DNA from: WTXA01 sp041741995
GTDB lineage: Bacteria > Bacillota > TC1
Direction: 5' to 3'
DNA length: 36,989 bases
NCBI GenBank assembly: GCA_041741995.1
Contig: JBGSJN010000039.1
Coordinates: 1-36,989, forward strand
How positions within the stretch are numbered: position 1 is the stretch's first letter; each line of letters opens with the position of its first letter. Below are positions 32,767 through 36,989 of this stretch, piece by piece. The notes beneath the pieces are model-generated. The model saw nothing but the letters and a program-made list of their open reading frames with translations, searched no databases and was not told the DNA's origin. A program made the position numbers and the translations under genes.

Positions 32767-33966
32767 TCATTTCTTAAAATGTTTTTCAAGTATATCAACT
32801 GAACTCTTTAGAGAAAAGTTGTTTTCAATATATTTTCTACCATTCTTGCCCATTTCATTAAGAAACGAACTTTCCGAAAACCTTCTGATGGTTTCCACAA
32901 AACCATCTTCATCTCCTGACCATACCCATTCACCGCATTTGGATTTTTCAATTAAATCTTTTAAATCAGTCGATTTATCTGTAGCAGCGATTACTGGTTT
33001 TGAATATTCCATATATGATAATATTCTTGATGGATAATTTGGAATAGTGAATCGAGGATCTAAAACTATAAGTCCTACGTCGATTTCTTTGGTAATCTGC
33101 TCATATTGATCTCTAGGAAGATTCTTAATTACCATTGCATTATTAATTTTTTCATTCTTGATAGTTTCCTCTAGTTTATGGCGCTCTGTTCCCCGACCAA
33201 CAAATAGAAAGAAAACATGATCATCATCTTTACAATCTATAATTGCTCTACACAATAAATCAACATATTGAGGCTTACCCATATTCCCCCCAAACAGAAA
33301 TACACAAGCATCCTCCGGAATAGAATATTCATGTCTCATTTCATGTTGAGCATGCTCAATACTATCAGTTATTCTTTTTGTATTAGGAAATAATTCTACC
33401 TTATTTTCATCCAACCATAAATTGTGTTTTATAATATACTTCTTATTAGCTTCAGACATACATCCAATAATATCCGCTGACTCATATAATTTTTTCTCTT
33501 TATGTTTGAAAAATTTAAAGACAGGACTACTCTTCTTGATAATTCCAATATCAGCAGCATTTTGAGGGAATATATCTTTTAACATTAAATATGAGGGGCA
33601 TAGATACTTTTTCTTTGCCCAGCTAACCAAACTTGCATTTGTTACTGGAGGTGCCTCATACAAAATGAAGTCGAATTTTCGTTCCCCAAGATATTGAGAG
33701 ATTCCTTTTTTCATTAATGATGGGATTCTTAAAGTTGTAATCCCCTTTTCTAACATACCAACATCATAATAATTCCCAGTAACAACTCTAAGAACCTCAA
33801 ATCCACGTTCTCTTTTCAACTGCGTTTGACTCAAATTTCTTGCCTGCTCTGAAACAGCAACCGTTATTTCATGTCCTGCTTCATAAAGAGCTTCAGCTAA
33901 ATCAGTATAAATTGTCGCACCTTTATCAGGTTCTGGAAATGATGTTGCTATATATAAAACTCTCAT
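32767..33966 (-). CDS. Family 4 glycosyltransferase, WbuB-like
   Basis: This 399-residue GT-B enzyme has VLYIATSFPEPDKGATIYTDLAEALYEAGHE at the N-terminus (GT4 acceptor domain) and FLFGGNMGKPQYVDLL then NLPRDQYEQI in the donor domain. WbuB-type enzymes next to fnlABC (capEFG) transfer L-FucNAc. ATG 33966 has GGAGGAAT; the longer frame to 34011 overlaps the acetyltransferase. Confidence 0.85.
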   Translation of the reverse strand: MRVLYIATSFPEPDKGATIYTDLAEALYEAGHEITVAVSEQARNLSQTQLKRERGFEVLRVVTGNYYDVGMLEKGITTLRIPSLMKKGISQYLGERKFDFILYEAPPVTNASLVSWAKKKYLCPSYLMLKDIFPQNAADIGIIKKSSPVFKFFKHKEKKLYESADIIGCMSEANKKYIIKHNLWLDENKVELFPNTKRITDSIEHAQHEMRHEYSIPEDACVFLFGGNMGKPQYVDLLCRAIIDCKDDDHVFFLFVGRGTERHKLEETIKNEKINNAMVIKNLPRDQYEQITKEIDVGLIVLDPRFTIPNYPSRILSYMEYSKPVIAATDKSTDLKDLIEKSKCGEWVWSGDEDGFVETIRRFSESSFLNEMGKNGRKYIENNFSLKSSVDILEKHFKK

Positions 33967-33967
33967 T

Positions 33968-34711
33968 TTAACAATTCCTCCACAAATGATACATACTCCC
34001 GCAACTTGCATACTTAAATCCCATAGAATTATAAAACTGAGCTGCAGATATATTATTCACCTGTGTTCCAACTTTGATTTTCTTAAATCCTTTTTCTATC
34101 ACAAATGATTCCAATGTATGAATCATTGACTTCCCAACTCTTTTGCCTTGATATCTTTCATCAACAGCAATTAGTTCAATAACACCACAGTCTTCATTAA
34201 AAGAGAACAGTATATAACCTGCAATATTACCATCTATCTTCGAAATAACAAAATACTTATTCTCCTGATTAAAAGCACATTCAGTCCAATAAAGATATAT
34301 ATTCTTGGATTGCTTTTGAGGCAAATTAGGATCATTAAAGAACCTAGAGTAGTTAAAAGAAGTCCTTGCAATATGAACTATCTGTTCATTTCTTGATAAG
34401 CAATTCGCTACATGATTTTTCTCATCTTGATATTCTGACTTATCCTCCAAGATTTTTAGAAACTGAATATTAATATCGGCCAGAAATGCCTTCGTTCTAT
34501 TACCTATCCAATAATTATTCTCTTTTATATTGTCAAGATTAGATATTGTAACAAAATCATAACCTTTACAAAACTCAATTATCTCTTCTTGTTCCTTTTC
34601 ATTTATAATACCACTTAGATTCACTCTAGCAGCACTTATACCAAAATAATCAGTATCCCATTGTAACGGTCTACATTCGAAATTCTTATTAATTATTTTC
34701 TTATATATCAC
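33968..34711 (-). CDS. GNAT-family sugar N-acetyltransferase (WecD-like)
   Basis: This 247-residue protein has a C-terminal GNAT domain (about 120-245) with LIAVDERYQGKRVGKSMIHTL, the Q/RxxGxG acetyl-CoA loop, and NISAAQFYNSMGFK. The N-terminal part (LQWDTDYFGISAARV) matches WecD-type enzymes that acetylate 4-amino-6-deoxy sugar nucleotides. I prefer GTG 34711 because AAAGGTGAT sits six bases upstream; ATG 34750 (AGAGGA nearby, overlap of 50 bases) is possible. With the aminotransferase two genes upstream, it should finish the 4-acetamido sugar. Confidence 0.8.
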   Translation of the reverse strand: MIYKKIINKNFECRPLQWDTDYFGISAARVNLSGIINEKEQEEIIEFCKGYDFVTISNLDNIKENNYWIGNRTKAFLADINIQFLKILEDKSEYQDEKNHVANCLSRNEQIVHIARTSFNYSRFFNDPNLPQKQSKNIYLYWTECAFNQENKYFVISKIDGNIAGYILFSFNEDCGVIELIAVDERYQGKRVGKSMIHTLESFVIEKGFKKIKVGTQVNNISAAQFYNSMGFKYASCGSMYHLWRNC

Positions 34712-35327
34712 GTCTATCACCTTTGGTTTTTGAAGATTGTGAATCCACATATATTCCTCTCTTAAAAACTATACTATCAATGGTCTTAAAAAAAATCTTT
34801 ATATCAAAACAGAAGGATATATTTTCTACATAGAATACGTCATTTTTAAGCCTATCTTTCCATTCTGCAGAATTTCTGAAATAAGCTTGATTGTATCCAG
34901 TAATTCCTGGAAGAACATCTAATTTTCTTTTTTCTTCACCTTCATAATATTTTTGATGTTCAGGCAAATCCGGTCTTGGCCCAATTATTGCCATATCACT
35001 TTTCAATATATTAATTATTTGAGGTGTTTCATCTATACTTGTTTTACGTATGAATTTCCCTATTCTTGTTAGCCTCGGATCATCTTCAGAATTATATGTT
35101 GAACCGTCATCATTACGAATATCAGGTGCATTGATTTTCATAGAACGGAATTTGTACATTTTATATATTTTTCCGTTTTTCCCCAATCTATCTGCGTTGT
35201 AAAATATAGGTCCTTTATCTTCAAAGTAAATTAAAGGAGCAATTATCATCAAAATAAGTAGAAAGATAGGAAATCCTATGATTGCAATAATTATGTCAAA
35301 TACTCTTTTTATAAAATATCTATACAT
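34701..35327 (-). CDS. PglC-like phosphoglycosyltransferase
   Basis: This 208-residue monotopic enzyme begins with a re-entrant hydrophobic helix (10-35) and has KMYKFRSMK at 56-64, RKTSIDETPQIINI with Asp 99-Glu 100 (catalytic DE pair) and GPRPDLP. It lacks the extra N-terminal helices of WcaJ/WbaP types, so it is the small PglC-type. It transfers the first sugar phosphate to undecaprenyl phosphate on the inner face. Confidence 0.9.
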   Translation of the reverse strand: MYRYFIKRVFDIIIAIIGFPIFLLILMIIAPLIYFEDKGPIFYNADRLGKNGKIYKMYKFRSMKINAPDIRNDDGSTYNSEDDPRLTRIGKFIRKTSIDETPQIINILKSDMAIIGPRPDLPEHQKYYEGEEKRKLDVLPGITGYNQAYFRNSAEWKDRLKNDVFYVENISFCFDIKIFFKTIDSIVFKRGIYVDSQSSKTKGDRRDI

Positions 35328-35341
35328 CTGTACTCACCTCA

Positions 35342-36547
35342 CTACTTAAGTTCATTTAAGACTTCCCTCAAACTTTCCACAACATATTCAATATCATCAT
35401 CAGTCAACAAAGTATGAAGTGGGAGTGTAATCTCATTTCTATACATTTTAAATGCATTCGGATAATCTTCCATCTTAAATCCTAAGTTCTTATAAGCAGA
35501 ATGCATAGGAAGTGGTTTGTAATGAACATTTGTAGAAACACCCTTCTCGGCCATCTTCGTTATTGCATCATTTCTATACTTTTCATCTTTACCATTAAGT
35601 CTTAATAAATATAGATGACCACTAGATTGATATGTTTCGTTAAAATGAGTCATTGGTGTAACATCTAAATCACTCAATAAAGCATTATATTTCTCAATAA
35701 TTTCTTTTCTTCTTAAAAGAATTGCTGGATATCTTTTTAACTGCGCAAGCCCTAAGGATGCCATAATATCTGTCATATTGCATTTGTAGTAAGGAGCTAA
35801 TATATCATACTCCCACGCTCCAGGTTTAATCTTTGCTAATGCATCTTTAGACTGTCCATGAATAGAAAGGAGCATATACTGTTTATAAATTTCTTCATTG
35901 TCAAAGCCTTCTATATTTCTCCAAGTAACAGCACCACCTTCAGCAGTAGTAAGATTCTTCACTGCATGAAAAGAGAAAGATGTAAAATCAGCAACTCCGC
36001 CACTCATTTTCCCCTTGTAATAAGCTCCAATTGAATGGGCTGCATCAGCTAAAACAATAACTCTGCCAAATGCTTTTTGTAATTCACTTGAAGGCTTGAA
36101 TAGATCTTTTTTACTTTCAACAGCTTTAAATATTTTATCATAATCGCACATCACACCTGCAATATCTACAGGGATGATTGCTTTTGTCTTCTGAGTAATA
36201 GAATCAGCGATAGCTTCGTAATCAATATGGAAAGAGTCCATACCTGTGTCTACAAGTATAACCTTAGCTCCAACATGTGTTATTACGCTCGCAGAAGCAG
36301 AATAAGTATAAGCACAAGTGATGACTTCATCTCCTGGTCCAATACCTAATAATCTAAGTGTCATCTCCATTGCGGCTGTTGCAGAATTGAGAGCAACTGC
36401 TTTTGATGTATTACAAAATGTTGCAATTTGCTTTTCAAATAATTTTGTTTTAGGCCCGGTTGTAATCCAGCCAGACCTTAATGTATCAACCACTTCATTA
36501 ATCTCTTCTTCTGAAATATCCGGTGGTGAAAATGGTACATGTTTCAT
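35342..36547 (-). CDS. DegT/DnrJ/EryC1 aminotransferase
   Basis: This 401-residue PLP enzyme has SGWITTGPKTKLFE near 25-38, DAAHSIGA (PLP-ring Asp 168) and SFHAVKNLTTAEGG with the PLP lysine at 197. It is likely the sugar 4-aminotransferase acting on the 4-keto product of the preceding CapD/PglF-like dehydratase, as PglE does for bacillosamine. ATG 36547 has AGGAGGA. Confidence 0.92.
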   Translation of the reverse strand: MKHVPFSPPDISEEEINEVVDTLRSGWITTGPKTKLFEKQIATFCNTSKAVALNSATAAMEMTLRLLGIGPGDEVITCAYTYSASASVITHVGAKVILVDTGMDSFHIDYEAIADSITQKTKAIIPVDIAGVMCDYDKIFKAVESKKDLFKPSSELQKAFGRVIVLADAAHSIGAYYKGKMSGGVADFTSFSFHAVKNLTTAEGGAVTWRNIEGFDNEEIYKQYMLLSIHGQSKDALAKIKPGAWEYDILAPYYKCNMTDIMASLGLAQLKRYPAILLRRKEIIEKYNALLSDLDVTPMTHFNETYQSSGHLYLLRLNGKDEKYRNDAITKMAEKGVSTNVHYKPLPMHSAYKNLGFKMEDYPNAFKMYRNEITLPLHTLLTDDDIEYVVESLREVLNELK

Positions 36548-36629
36548 TTTTTCCTCCTATAGTAATGCGTCTTACATTCCTGATTCAAATAAATACTCCA
36601 ATACTAATAATGATAATAATTAAAATTCT

Positions 36630-36989
36630 CTATGAAACAACTTCCTCAGCAACCTTAACATCATCAAACCTGGTATAAGAAAATACCAAGGACTCAATTT
36701 GCTGAATCAATAACTCACGCTCTTCAAACTCCAATAAAGGAATAAAACCCTCAACCTTTTGATTAAGTTCTTCAAAATCATATTTCATAGGTTCAGAAAC
36801 AAAAATCTTATCATTAGCTGTTAATGACAAACCTTCTTCTTCCAGCAAAGTCTCTTCATAAAGCTTCTCCCCGGGACGAAGACCGGTTACTTTAATCTCA
36901 ATATCCTTAAAAGGACGAAGACCTGACAACCAAATCAAATCATAAGCCAAATCATAAATCTTAACTGGACTACCCATGTCAAGAATAAA
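36630..36989 (-). CDS. CapD/PglF-like sugar nucleotide 4,6-dehydratase, C-terminal end
   Basis: 119 C-terminal residues are in the window; the frame runs through the right edge. FILDMGSPVKIYDLAYDLI, then GLRPGEKLYEE, is the conserved C-terminus of PglF/CapD/WbpM-type dehydratases (UDP-GlcNAc 4,6-dehydratase, retaining). The N-terminal helices and NAD domain are outside. The first ATG inside the window is not the true start. Confidence 0.85.
   Translation of the reverse strand, partial: FILDMGSPVKIYDLAYDLIWLSGLRPFKDIEIKVTGLRPGEKLYEETLLEEEGLSLTANDKIFVSEPMKYDFEELNQKVEGFIPLLEFEERELLIQQIESLVFSYTRFDDVKVAEEVVS

Overview
The window is AT-rich, with strong AGGAGG-type ribosome binding sites, frequent ATGA/TAATG gene overlaps and many short-looped hairpin terminators. 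The gene families (PstS lipoprotein, ArsR/CadC-like sensor, YtrA-type GntR regulator, EpsG-like polymerase, class II photolyase, Trk-type K+ uptake with separate RCK subunits) point to a low-GC Firmicute, most likely a Clostridia/Tissierellia-type anaerobe. The genus cannot be read from the sequence.

Layout. 1-140: the 3' end of an IS3/IS150-type insertion sequence. 141-490: a compact locus with the architecture of a type I toxin-antitoxin system (holin-like toxin, convergent antisense RNA, 5'/3' mRNA pairing). Its toxin frame is broken in a T7 run. 571-4090 (minus): a K+ uptake operon of two RCK-type subunits and a TrkH channel, followed by a tocopherol-cyclase-like gene. 4218-4574: a small membrane protein. 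4585-8369 (minus): a GntR regulator with two ABC systems behind a promoter that contains a perfect 19-bp inverted repeat. 8503-10226: an AbiE-type type IV toxin-antitoxin operon with its own operator and terminator. 10254-11488 (minus): an orphan RHS C-terminal toxin tip with a likely immunity gene and a second RHS scrap. 11615-13722 (minus): zinc-ribbon protein, class II photolyase and thioesterase. 13833-15234: YbaN-like protein and a Fic protein. 15423-19422 (minus): two paralogous small membrane proteins, a pirin and a Zn/Cd efflux operon (CadC-like sensor, separate HMA chaperone, P1B ATPase) with duplicated operators. 19583-20212 (minus): a Wzz-like chain-length protein. 20353-24030: pstSCAB with Pho-box-like repeats. 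24104-36989 (minus): a long polysaccharide operon cut by the window edge.

How the genes work together. The polysaccharide operon reads, in transcription order, CapD/PglF-like dehydratase, DegT aminotransferase, PglC-like phosphoglycosyltransferase, GNAT acetyltransferase, GT4 glycosyltransferase, CapE, CapF, CapG, GT2 glycosyltransferase, EpsG-like polymerase and RmlA, RmlC, RmlB, RmlD. This suggests a lipid-linked repeat unit started with a 4-amino-4,6-dideoxy sugar (bacillosamine type), extended with L-FucNAc and L-rhamnose, then polymerised. The Wzz-like protein 4 kb away may control its length. The stretch from about 8.5 to 15.2 kb is accessory in character: AbiE, the RHS tip and Fic lie close together, interrupted by ordinary metabolic genes.

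The most notable unexplained structure is the 141-490 locus. It contains a near-consensus antisense promoter, a terminator shared with the toxin 3' end, two co-linear 5'/3' pairing helices and a one-base frameshift in the toxin reading frame.
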